Below are positions 51,836 to 59,434 of a stretch of DNA of 64,000 nt, in pieces. The notes beneath the pieces were generated by a model, which had not been told where the DNA came from, searched no databases, and saw only the letters and a list, made by a program, of their open reading frames with translations. This DNA is from Pseudomonas iridis. Lineage in GTDB: Bacteria > Pseudomonadota > Gammaproteobacteria > Pseudomonadales > Pseudomonadaceae. The position numbers were made by a program, and so were the translations under genes. How positions within the stretch are numbered: position 1 is the stretch's first letter; each line of letters opens with the position of its first letter. The stretch lies in assembly GCF_017980685.1 (NCBI RefSeq), contig NZ_JACXXO010000011.1:62001-126000 (forward strand), given 5' to 3'.

Positions 51836-53824
51836 ATGCTTCGCCAATGGCTACTTCAGCTTCCTCGGCGGCAAAAAAGGCTGATGCAGGTTGCGACCGA
51901 TGTAGTGTTGGTCTGGATTGCGCTTTGGATGGCCTTTGTCGTTCGTCTTGGAATTGACGAAATGATAAATCCGGTGAGAGATCACACGTGGTTGTTCCTG
52001 TGTGCTCCTGTCATCGCGATTCCGCTCTTCATTCGTTTCGGTCTGTACCGCGCGGTTCTACGTTACTTTGGTAACGATGCGCTGATCGAAATCGTAAAGG
52101 CCGTAAGCCTGTCAGCGCTCATACTCGGGCTTGTGGTCTATTGGTATAGCAATCATGAGCAAGTTGTACCCCGCTCAATCATTTTCAATTATTGGTGGCT
52201 CAGTCTGCTGACGATTGGTGGTCTGCGGCTGGCGATGCGTCAGTATTTCCTCGGTGACTGGTTTACCGCTGCTCAGCACGTACCGTTCACTAACAGAGAC
52301 AATGGTTTGCCCAAGGTTGCCATTTATGGCGCCGGTGCGGCAGGCAACCAGCTCGTTGCGGCGCTGCGCATGGGGCGAGCCATGCGTCCGGTCGCCTTTA
52401 TCGATGACGACAGCACTATTGCCGACAGGGTTATTTCGGGATTACAGGTTTACAAGCCCAAGCATATCCAGCGGATGATCGAGGCGACTGGCGCTCAGGA
52501 AATCCTCCTGGCCATACCCTCCACCAATCGTGGAAGACGTCGTGAAATTCTGGGATATCTGGAAGGTTTTCCGTTGCATGTGCGAAGTGTTCCCGGTTTC
52601 ATGGATCTGGCGAGCGGTCGTGTGAAAGTCGATGACATTCAAGAGGTGGACATCGGCGACCTGCTTGGCCGTGATGCCGTACCCGCACAGGCCGACCTGC
52701 TTGAACACTGCATCAAGTCACAAGTGGTTTTGGTGACCGGCGCCGGTGGTTCTATCGGCTCTGAACTGTGTCGGCAAATCCTCGCCCTGCGGCCCACTAC
52801 GCTTTTGTTGTTTGAACACAGTGAGTTCAACCTGTACAGCATCATGTCGGAGCTGGAGCAGCGGATCGCGCGCGAATCGTTGCCTGTAAAGTTGCTCTCT
52901 ATCCTTGGCTCTGTGCGCAACCAAGACAAACTGCTGGACGTAATGAGGACATGGCGAGTCGATACGGTGTATCACGCCGCGGCCTATAAACACGTTCCGA
53001 TGGTTGAACACAATATTGCCGAAGGCGTACTCAATAATGTCATCGGTACGCTGAACACCGCGCAAGCCGCATTGCAAGCCGGCGTTGCCAACTTCGTACT
53101 CATTTCCACGGACAAGGCAGTCAGGCCAACCAACGTGATGGGTAGTACAAAGCGTTTGGCTGAAATGACGCTCCAGGCCCTGAGCCGCGAGCTGGCCCCT
53201 GTCTTGTTTAACGATACCTCGAATGTGTCCCGCGTCAATAAAACCCGTTTCACGATGGTACGTTTCGGGAACGTGCTGGGATCTTCCGGGTCGGTTATTC
53301 CGTTGTTCCATAAACAGATCAAGTTAGGTGGGCCCCTCTCGGTCACTCATCCGAAGATCACCCGCTATTTCATGACTATCCCTGAGGCCGCCCAACTGGT
53401 GATTCAGGCAGGTTCAATGGGGCAGGGCGGTGACGTTTTCGTTCTGGATATGGGCGAGCCGGTGAAGATTGTCGAGCTGGCAGAAAAGATGATTCGCCTT
53501 TCTGGTCTGAGTGTGCGATCGGAAAAGAATCCCCATGGTGATATCGCCATTGAATTCACGGGGCTTCGTCCTGGTGAAAAACTTTACGAAGAGTTGCTGA
53601 TTGGCGATAACGTGGCGGCGACTCTGCACCCCATGATCATGACTGCCAGCGAGGATTACCTTTCCTGGGATTTACTCAAGGCAAAGCTGGTTGAGTTGTT
53701 GGCGGCAGTCGATCAAGACGACTACACCCGAGTCCGCCAACTCCTGCGCGAAACCGTCTCCGGCTACACCCCCGACGGCGAGATCGTCGACTGGATCTAC
53801 CAGCAACGCCGCCTCGAGCCTTGA
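51836..53824 (+). CDS. wbpM: WbpM, UDP-GlcNAc 4,6-dehydratase (FlaA1/PglF family)
   Basis: 662 aa (P. aeruginosa WbpM is 665). An N-terminal membrane domain with four hydrophobic segments is followed by a Rossmann domain (YGAGAAGNQL). The catalytic dehydratase domain follows, with TGAGGSIGSELCRQI, AAYKHVPMVE and the altered SDR site STDKAVRPTNVMGSTKR (Met-Lys in place of Tyr-Lys). It makes UDP-4-keto-6-deoxy-hexosamine, feeding both the WbpV-like enzyme and, potentially, the PglE/PglD-like pair. The frame opens at 51803, but ATG 51836 has AAGGA seven bases before it. It closes the O-antigen locus, as in other pseudomonads. Confidence 0.95.
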   Translation: MLRQWLLQLPRRQKRLMQVATDVVLVWIALWMAFVVRLGIDEMINPVRDHTWLFLCAPVIAIPLFIRFGLYRAVLRYFGNDALIEIVKAVSLSALILGLVVYWYSNHEQVVPRSIIFNYWWLSLLTIGGLRLAMRQYFLGDWFTAAQHVPFTNRDNGLPKVAIYGAGAAGNQLVAALRMGRAMRPVAFIDDDSTIADRVISGLQVYKPKHIQRMIEATGAQEILLAIPSTNRGRRREILGYLEGFPLHVRSVPGFMDLASGRVKVDDIQEVDIGDLLGRDAVPAQADLLEHCIKSQVVLVTGAGGSIGSELCRQILALRPTTLLLFEHSEFNLYSIMSELEQRIARESLPVKLLSILGSVRNQDKLLDVMRTWRVDTVYHAAAYKHVPMVEHNIAEGVLNNVIGTLNTAQAALQAGVANFVLISTDKAVRPTNVMGSTKRLAEMTLQALSRELAPVLFNDTSNVSRVNKTRFTMVRFGNVLGSSGSVIPLFHKQIKLGGPLSVTHPKITRYFMTIPEAAQLVIQAGSMGQGGDVFVLDMGEPVKIVELAEKMIRLSGLSVRSEKNPHGDIAIEFTGLRPGEKLYEELLIGDNVAATLHPMIMTASEDYLSWDLLKAKLVELLAAVDQDDYTRVRQLLRETVSGYTPDGEIVDWIYQQRRLEP

Positions 53825-53934
53825 TTGTTTCACATTCTGTAACGCACGCATTTTTGACTTGAGCCCGTCATGACCTACATTTGGAGAGCAGCTTCGGAAA
53901 AGCTGCTTTCTCAAATGATGATGGAGCGTCACTA

Positions 53935-54270
53935 ATGCGTACTGGTTATTTCTATTCCCTGATGTTTGCTCTGCTCACTAGCGCCTCTATTGCCGTGGTT
54001 GCGGCGCCTGTCTCGCCGCCTGTGCCGCCAGAAGCGTCGATCGTGATCGACACTGCGGCGTCTTCGAAAAGTGCAAAAATCAATCTCAACGACGCCGACT
54101 CGGCAACGCTGCAAAAAGAACTGTCTGGTGTGGGCGAAGCCAAAGCCAAAGCGATTGTTGCATATCGTGAAACAAACGGGCCGTTCGCATCCGTGGACGA
54201 GTTGCTTGAAGTCAAGGGTATCGGCAAGGCGATCCTGGATCGTAATCGCGACAAGCTGGAAGTGAACTAA
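53935..54270 (+). CDS. ComEA-like helix-hairpin-helix protein
   Basis: 111 aa: a signal peptide (MRTGYFYSLMFALLTSASIAVVAA), a Pro-rich spacer, then a ComEA-type double helix-hairpin-helix (INLNDADSATLQKELSGVGEAKAKAIV... VDELLEVKGIGKAILDRNRDKL). Such periplasmic proteins bind double-stranded DNA and in competent bacteria pull it into the periplasm. The frame is open further upstream, but ATG 53935 has GGAG eight bases before it. A terminator follows. This gene follows wbpM in P. aeruginosa too (PA3140). Confidence 0.9.
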   Translation: MRTGYFYSLMFALLTSASIAVVAAPVSPPVPPEASIVIDTAASSKSAKINLNDADSATLQKELSGVGEAKAKAIVAYRETNGPFASVDELLEVKGIGKAILDRNRDKLEVN

Positions 54271-54289
54271 GCTTATTGTTCAACGCCAA

Positions 54290-54320
54290 GGGGCCGGTCA
54301 TTGACCGGCCTTTTTGTTTT
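54290..54320 (+). terminator. Terminator of the comEA-like gene
   Basis: GGCCGGTC (54292-54299) and GACCGGCC (54303-54310) around ATT, followed by TTTTTGTTTTT. Confidence 0.92.
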
Positions 54321-54375
54321 TCTGGTAAGGCGTTTGACTGAGGAAACCAAGAGCACGTCTGTCGGACAGCTGAAA

Positions 54376-54415
54376 ATTATGGCTATCATATTATATTGAG
54401 ATTATGCCTATAATA
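54376..54415 (+). promoter_or_regulatory. A+T-rich promoter with 25-bp-spaced direct repeat
   Basis: ATTATGGCTATCATA (54376-54390) and ATTATGCCTATAATA (54401-54415) are near-identical direct repeats with a period of 25 bases. The second contains a consensus -10 TATAAT (54409-54414). It lies upstream of the SDR/FabF pair; the repeats could be operators, for example of the TetR regulator encoded after fabF. No -35 consensus is clear. Regulation is inference. Confidence 0.45.
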
Positions 54416-54481
54416 ATTTCCACGCGCTCTGTATCAACGAGATCCAGAGGTCTATCTCTCAAGCTTTTCAGGAGTCCGGTC

Positions 54482-55276
54482 ATGAATTCTGTTGCGTCCC
54501 AAGGTACAGCTCTCGTCACTGGCGCATCGTCTGGTATCGGAGCGATTTACGCAGAACGCTTGGCATCGCGCGGTTTTGACTTGTTGTTAGTGGCCCGCGA
54601 CCAAGAGCGTCTGGAAAGTGCGGCAAGCAAGTTGCGTGACGCCTATGGTGTTCAGGTCGAAGTGCTCAAGGCGGACCTGACGCAAAAGGATGACGTGCTC
54701 AAACTCGAGCAGCGTCTGCGCAGCGATTCGAGCATCAGCCTGCTGGTCAACAACGCCGGCGTTGCGGCTGACGGTCTGTTGGCCAATGCAGATTTAGAGA
54801 ATCTTGAGCGGCTGATCCAGCTCAACGTCACCACGGTCACTCGTCTGGCATCGGCCGCTGCAGCGAGTTTTGCCAAGGCGGGTCGCGGCACGATCATCAA
54901 CATAGCCTCGGTCGTGGCGCTGTTTCCGGAGCGTTTCAACGCCACTTATAGCGCCAGTAAAGCCTATGTGCTGAGCCTGACCCAATCGCTGAACGCTGAA
55001 CTCGACGGCACCGGTGTAAAAGTCCAGGCGGTACTGCCCGGCGTTACCCGCACTGAAATCTGGGAGCGTTCCGGAATCGATGCCAGCGGCATCCCGGCTG
55101 AAATGGTCATGGAGGCTGGCGAGATGGTCGATGCCGCGCTGGCAGGTCTCGATCAGGGCGAGCTCATTACCATCCCGTCCCTTCCGGATGCGGGTGACTG
55201 GCAAGCCTTTGTGGCTGCGCGGTTGGTGATGGCGCCGAACCTGTCCCGCAGTTCGGCTGCCAGCCGTTACAAGTAA
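54482..55276 (+). CDS. Short-chain dehydrogenase/reductase
   Basis: 264-aa classical SDR. TGASSGIG binds NADP(H) (ARD after the second strand favours NADP), VNNAGV, Ser in NIASVVALFP and YSASK complete the active site. Substrate unknown. It is followed 32 nt later by a FabF-type synthase and then a convergent TetR regulator, suggesting a small fatty-acyl or polyketide-like modification unit. ATG 54482 is chosen; CAGGAGTCCGGTC precedes it. Confidence 0.87.
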   Translation: MNSVASQGTALVTGASSGIGAIYAERLASRGFDLLLVARDQERLESAASKLRDAYGVQVEVLKADLTQKDDVLKLEQRLRSDSSISLLVNNAGVAADGLLANADLENLERLIQLNVTTVTRLASAAAASFAKAGRGTIINIASVVALFPERFNATYSASKAYVLSLTQSLNAELDGTGVKVQAVLPGVTRTEIWERSGIDASGIPAEMVMEAGEMVDAALAGLDQGELITIPSLPDAGDWQAFVAARLVMAPNLSRSSAASRYK

Positions 55277-55308
55277 GATTTTCTGAATCAGTTGGAGGTA
55301 CATGCGGT

Positions 55309-56583
55309 ATGGATCAGCGTCGAATAGTCGTCACGGGCATGGGCCTGGTTTCACCCTTGGGCAGCGGTGTCGAGGTTGTTTGGCATCGTTTGCTGCAGGG
55401 GCGTTCGGGGTTGCGCAATTTGCCTGAAGCAGTGGTCGCTGACTTGCCCACGAGTGTTGGCGGCCAAGTGCCGACCCTGGAAGAGGACGCCGAGGCCGGT
55501 TTCGACCCGGATCGCGCCACCGCGCCGAAAGAACAGAAGAAGATGGACCGCTTTATCATGTTTGCCATGGAGGCCGCGCGGCAGGCGTTGGAGCAGGCTG
55601 ATTGGCATCCAGCCGATGCGACGGATCAAGAGCGCACCGCGACAATCATTGGTTCCGGTGTTGGTGGTTTCGGTGCGATTGCTGATGCCGTGCGTACGAC
55701 TGATAGTCGTGGCCCGCGTCGTTTGTCGCCGTTCACCATTCCGTCGTTTCTGGTCAATCTGGCAGCCGGGCACGTATCGATTCAGCACCACCTCAAAGGA
55801 CCGTTGGGGGCGCCAGTGACTGCTTGCGCTGCCGGCGTTCAGGCGATTGGTGATGCGGCGCGATTGATTCGATCCGGTGAAGCCGATATCGCCGTGTGCG
55901 GCGGGGCGGAAGCCTCGATCGATCGAGTCAGCCTTGCCGGTTTCGCGGCTGCGCGGGCGCTGTCCAGTGGTTACAACGACACTCCGCAGCGAGCCTCACG
56001 TCCATTCGACAGTGGACGTGATGGTTTTGTCATGGGCGAGGGCGCCGGCCTGTTGGTGATCGAGTCTCTTGAACATGCCTTGGCTCGTGGCGCGCAGCCC
56101 CTGGCGGAACTGGTCGGTTACGGCACCACGGCCGATGCCTATCACCTGACCGCTGGGCCGGAAGATGGCAGTGGTGCACGGCGGGCAATGGAGCTGGCTT
56201 TGACTCAGGGCGGTATCACGCCGGATCAGGTCCAGCATCTGAATGCTCACGCGACGTCCACGCCGGTTGGCGACCTCGGCGAGTTGGCGGCGATCAAGGC
56301 GTTGTTCGGTACAGAGAACAAAATTGCCGTGACCTCGACCAAATCCGCCACCGGTCACTTGCTGGGTGCTGCGGGCGGACTTGAGGCGATCTTCACGTTG
56401 TTGGCAATTCGCGATCAGGTGGTGCCGCCGACGCTCAACTTTGATAATCCGGACCCTGCCAGCGAAGGCGTGGACATCGTCCATGGCCAGGCCCGGCCGA
56501 TGCCGATCGAGTATGCGTTATCCAACGGGTTCGGCTTTGGCGGTGTGAATGCGAGTGTGTTGTTCAAGCGTTGGCAGGCTTAA
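55309..56583 (+). CDS. fabF: Beta-ketoacyl-ACP synthase II (FabF type)
   Basis: 424-aa condensing enzyme. The catalytic Cys lies in VTACAAGVQAIGDA; the two His are in NAHATSTPVGD and KSATGHLLGAAGG. It elongates acyl-ACP with malonyl-ACP. No acpP or fabD is adjacent, so this is probably an extra paralogue, not the housekeeping fabF of the fab cluster; its partner SDR gene may act with it. GGAGGT precedes ATG 55309. The stop overlaps the convergent TetR gene by 4 nt. Confidence 0.9.
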   Translation: MDQRRIVVTGMGLVSPLGSGVEVVWHRLLQGRSGLRNLPEAVVADLPTSVGGQVPTLEEDAEAGFDPDRATAPKEQKKMDRFIMFAMEAARQALEQADWHPADATDQERTATIIGSGVGGFGAIADAVRTTDSRGPRRLSPFTIPSFLVNLAAGHVSIQHHLKGPLGAPVTACAAGVQAIGDAARLIRSGEADIAVCGGAEASIDRVSLAGFAAARALSSGYNDTPQRASRPFDSGRDGFVMGEGAGLLVIESLEHALARGAQPLAELVGYGTTADAYHLTAGPEDGSGARRAMELALTQGGITPDQVQHLNAHATSTPVGDLGELAAIKALFGTENKIAVTSTKSATGHLLGAAGGLEAIFTLLAIRDQVVPPTLNFDNPDPASEGVDIVHGQARPMPIEYALSNGFGFGGVNASVLFKRWQA

Positions 56584-57137
56584 TATTTGGCTTGTTTGAG
56601 GTGCTCGCGGGTGACATCGAGAATGCGTTGAGCGAACTCGGTATCCGCGACACTGCGTGACAGCAGTAAAGCGCCAACCAGGGTCGACATGATGACGATG
56701 GCCCGGTCGGCGCCATTGTCACCTTCGAGGGTTTCTTCGATCTGATTCAGTCGTGCGTTGAGCACGGCGTCACTGGTTGGACTGGGTTGTCCGCGCAATC
56801 CCAGTTCCGCAGAGATGGTCAGCAGGGGGCAACCTTCTTGTGGCGATGTCTGATGCCATTCGGACAGGTAAGTGTCGATAAACACTTGCAGCGGATGTTC
56901 CTGGGCAAAGATTTCAGCGCATAGCCCATCAACCTGGTCGCCTGCCTCTTGCAGTGCCTTTTCGACCAACTCGTCCTTTGATCGGAAGTGCGAGTAAAAA
57001 CCGCCGTGGGTCAGCCCCAGCGCTTTCATCAACGGCTGAAGGCCGGTCGCACCGATTCCATCCTTGCGGAATCGCGCCGAGGCTTCCTTGATTATTCGTT
57101 GATGTGTCTGGGCTTTATGGTCCTGCGAGTAACGCAT
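56580..57137 (-). CDS. TetR/AcrR family transcriptional regulator
   Basis: 185 aa with an N-terminal HTH (IIKEASARFRKDGIGATGLQPLMKALGLTHGGFYSHFRSKDELV) and an all-helical ligand domain containing EGCPLLTISAEL and GALLLSRSVAD, typical of the branch that responds to electrophiles or acyl compounds. It converges on fabF with a 4-nt overlap of coding ends. Likely target: the SDR-fabF pair or its own promoter. No operator is proven. Confidence 0.9.
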   Translation of the reverse strand: MRYSQDHKAQTHQRIIKEASARFRKDGIGATGLQPLMKALGLTHGGFYSHFRSKDELVEKALQEAGDQVDGLCAEIFAQEHPLQVFIDTYLSEWHQTSPQEGCPLLTISAELGLRGQPSPTSDAVLNARLNQIEETLEGDNGADRAIVIMSTLVGALLLSRSVADTEFAQRILDVTREHLKQAKY

Positions 57138-57246
57138 CTGGATCTCTCCGCAACAATACCCGCATATTAACCATGGAAAATTAAATGGCGAGTGTACTTC
57201 TACTTCTAAAAAACACGCAGAAGGGCAGATACGGATCTGAAAAACA

Positions 57247-57273
57247 AACCCCGCCAGTTAGGCGGGGTTTTTT
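57247..57273. terminator. Bidirectional terminator
   Basis: AACCCCGCC (57247-57255) and GGCGGGGTT (57261-57269) around AGTTA, followed by T residues on the plus strand and by TTTGTTTT on the minus strand. It ends the leftward DUF2897 transcript just past its stop codon. Confidence 0.85.
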
Positions 57274-57275
57274 CT

Positions 57276-57443
57276 TTAGCGGTCTTGGGCTTCTTTCGCG
57301 TCCGCTTCGGCATTGCGTTGCGCGACGCGCTTGCGTTCTTCATCGGTCAGTTCGACCTTGTTGGCGGTGTCTCGCAACATCATCAACCCGCCCACAATCG
57401 AGCCGATTGCAACGACAAGAATCAACCAGGCATACCAAGGCAT
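57276..57443 (-). CDS. DUF2897 small membrane protein
   Basis: 55 aa: one N-terminal membrane helix (MPWYAWLILVVAIGSIVGGL) and a charged cytoplasmic tail rich in Glu, Lys and Arg (ELTDEERKRVAQRNAEAD). This is the DUF2897 pattern; function unknown. ATG 57443 has AAGGAG eight bases before it, which rejects a longer frame starting at 57500. Confidence 0.8.
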   Translation of the reverse strand: MPWYAWLILVVAIGSIVGGLMMLRDTANKVELTDEERKRVAQRNAEADAKEAQDR

Positions 57444-57574
57444 AACGGCTCTCCTTAAAGGCAGATCGGTGGGCGAGGATTTCGCCGTTAACCGCTGCAT
57501 ACAACTTTTGAGCGAAGTGAACTCGCAGTGGTTCCATTCTAGGCCCGTTATGCCCGGTGCACCCGATCAATCCC

Positions 57575-58939
57575 TCAATGACCCGTGAGCATCGCGTCGG
57601 CTGGTGCGTTGGCACGCAGTTGGCCAGTCAGCATGAAATAACCAAACCCCACCGCCATGAAACCGAGGAATATCAGCCCGATCAGTGTGTTGAACCACGC
57701 CATCGCCACCAGACACACCACCGCCAGTACCAATGCAATCATTGGGATCAACGGATAGCACGGCGCACGGAAGGTGCGCTCAAGGTTTGGCTCGGATTTA
57801 CGCAGTTTGAACAGGCTGAGCATGCTCATGATGTACATCACGATCGCGCCGAACACCGCCATGGTGATCATCGCGGCAGTAAGGGTCATGCCGCCGAGGT
57901 TGATCAGGCCGTCGCTATAAATAGCTGCGATACCGATCACGCCGCCGGCAATGATCGCCCGGTGCGGCGTCTGGAAGCGCGACAGTTTCGCCAGCGATGC
58001 GGGCAGATAGCCGGCGCGGGCGAGGGCGAAGAACTGGCGTGAATAGCCAAGAATGATCCCGTGGAAACTCGCCACCAGACCGAACAGGCCGATCCATACC
58101 AGCATGTGCAGCCAGCCGGAGTTTTCGCCGACCACGGTTTTCATCGCTTGCGGCAGTGGGTCGTTGATGTTGGCCAAGGTGCGCCAGTCGCCGACGCCGC
58201 CGGCAAAAAACATCACGCCCATGGCCAGTAACACCAGAGTCAGGATGCCGCTGATGTAAGCCTTGGGGATCGTGCGTTTCGGATCCTTGGCTTCTTCGGC
58301 GGCCATGGCTGCGCCTTCGATGGCGAGGAAGAACCAGATAGCGAACGGAATCGCGGCGAACATCCCGGCAATCGCTGGCGCACCGAAAACGTCCGAGCCG
58401 GCCCAGCCATTGAGCGCGAAGTTACTGAAGCTGAAGGCCGGAGCGACGACGCCCATGAACACCAGCAATTCAGCGACGGCGAGCACGCAGACGATCAACT
58501 CGAAGGTCGCCGCCAGTTTCACCCCAAGGATGTTCAAGCCCATAAAGACGATGTACGCACCGACTGCCGCGTGTTTCGGATCGAGCGCCGGAAATTGCAC
58601 ATTCAGATAGGCACCGATGGCCAGCGCAATCGCCGGTGGAGCGAAGACGAACTCGATGAGCGTCGCCAGCCCGGCGATCAATCCGCCTTTTTCACCAAAC
58701 GCCCGACGGCTGTAGGCAAACGGCCCGCCAGCGTGAGGAATCGCGGTGGTGAGTTTGGTGAAGCTGAAGATAAAGCAGGTGTACATGGTCGCGACCATGA
58801 ACGAGGTCACCAGAAAACCCAGCGTCCCGGCCACGCCCCAGCCGTAACTCCAGCCGAAGTATTCCCCGGAAATCACCAGCCCCACGGCGATACCCCACAA
58901 GTGCAGCGTGCCCAGCGTGGGTTTGAGTTGTGTGTTCAT
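57575..58939 (-). CDS. eat: Ethanolamine permease
   Basis: 454-aa APC-superfamily transporter with about twelve TM helices. GIAVGLVISGEYFGWSYGWG and HAGGPFAYSRRAFGEKGG are typical of the eat (ethanolamine) branch of amino-acid/polyamine permeases. It would import ethanolamine by proton symport; eutBC are not in the window, so the substrate is from similarity only. ATG 58939 has AGGGAG before it. Confidence 0.88.
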   Translation of the reverse strand: MNTQLKPTLGTLHLWGIAVGLVISGEYFGWSYGWGVAGTLGFLVTSFMVATMYTCFIFSFTKLTTAIPHAGGPFAYSRRAFGEKGGLIAGLATLIEFVFAPPAIALAIGAYLNVQFPALDPKHAAVGAYIVFMGLNILGVKLAATFELIVCVLAVAELLVFMGVVAPAFSFSNFALNGWAGSDVFGAPAIAGMFAAIPFAIWFFLAIEGAAMAAEEAKDPKRTIPKAYISGILTLVLLAMGVMFFAGGVGDWRTLANINDPLPQAMKTVVGENSGWLHMLVWIGLFGLVASFHGIILGYSRQFFALARAGYLPASLAKLSRFQTPHRAIIAGGVIGIAAIYSDGLINLGGMTLTAAMITMAVFGAIVMYIMSMLSLFKLRKSEPNLERTFRAPCYPLIPMIALVLAVVCLVAMAWFNTLIGLIFLGFMAVGFGYFMLTGQLRANAPADAMLTGH

Positions 58940-59228
58940 GCGTTTGCTCCCTGAACGGTTGGAAAGCTCGGGGGAGGGCGTGTGCAGTGGGCGTGCCATT
59001 TTGTATTGGCGGGTCGTAAAGGGCTGAAAGCTGTCGTATCGGGGATGTTCGTTGCTGAATGTGCAAGGTTTATGCGCCAGTAGGGTGCGATGTTGCCCGT
59101 TCTGCCGTCTTCGCGAGCAGGCTCGCTCCCACAGGGGGAATGCATTTCAATGTGGGAGCGAGCCTGCTTGCGACAAGGCCAGCCCAGCCCCGGCAAAACC
59201 TGGCCGTAACGCGAGCATAAACCCACTC
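58940..59228. other. Intergenic region between eat and kdpF
   Basis: It contains the upstream region of the leftward permease gene, a REP pair (listed separately) and the left part of the kdp control region. No gene was seen. Confidence 0.6.
59110..59174. repeat. REP pair upstream of kdp
   Basis: TTCGCGAGCAGGCTCGCTCCCACAGG (about 59110-59135) and TGTGGGAGCGAGCCTGCTTGCGA (about 59151-59173) are inverted REP units 15 bases apart. Confidence 0.85.
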
Positions 59229-59250
59229 TTTACGCTTTCTTTATGCCCCG
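59229..59250 (+). promoter_or_regulatory. Candidate KdpE operator upstream of kdpF
   Basis: TTTACGCTTTCTTTATGCCCC has the same layout as the T-rich KdpE-binding site of the E. coli kdpFABC promoter, as I recall it (two TTTAnn blocks separated by CTTT, then a C run). It lies 87 bases upstream of the kdpF ATG. Identification is by resemblance only. Confidence 0.42.
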
Positions 59251-59336
59251 CGCTCACCCTCGCTCTCGTTCCTTTACAGCCTCCTTCCCGACAATCACTG
59301 CACACGCGGCAATACGCCGTAACACGGAGATCTTCC

Positions 59337-59426
59337 ATGAGCGTTCTGGACGGGGTGTCACTGCTATTGGCAGTGGGGCTGTTCATTTATCTGTTGGTTG
59401 CGCTGTTGCGCGCGGATCGGAACTAG
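59337..59426 (+). CDS. kdpF: KdpF, small stabilising subunit of the K+ ATPase
   Basis: 29-aa single-TM peptide (MSVLDGVSLLLAVGLFIYLL, then VALLRADRN), the usual size and sequence pattern of KdpF, which stabilises the KdpABC complex in the inner membrane. ACGGAG lies before ATG 59337. kdpA begins 8 nt after the stop. Confidence 0.9.
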   Translation: MSVLDGVSLLLAVGLFIYLLVALLRADRN

Positions 59427-59434
59427 GAGCGGCT

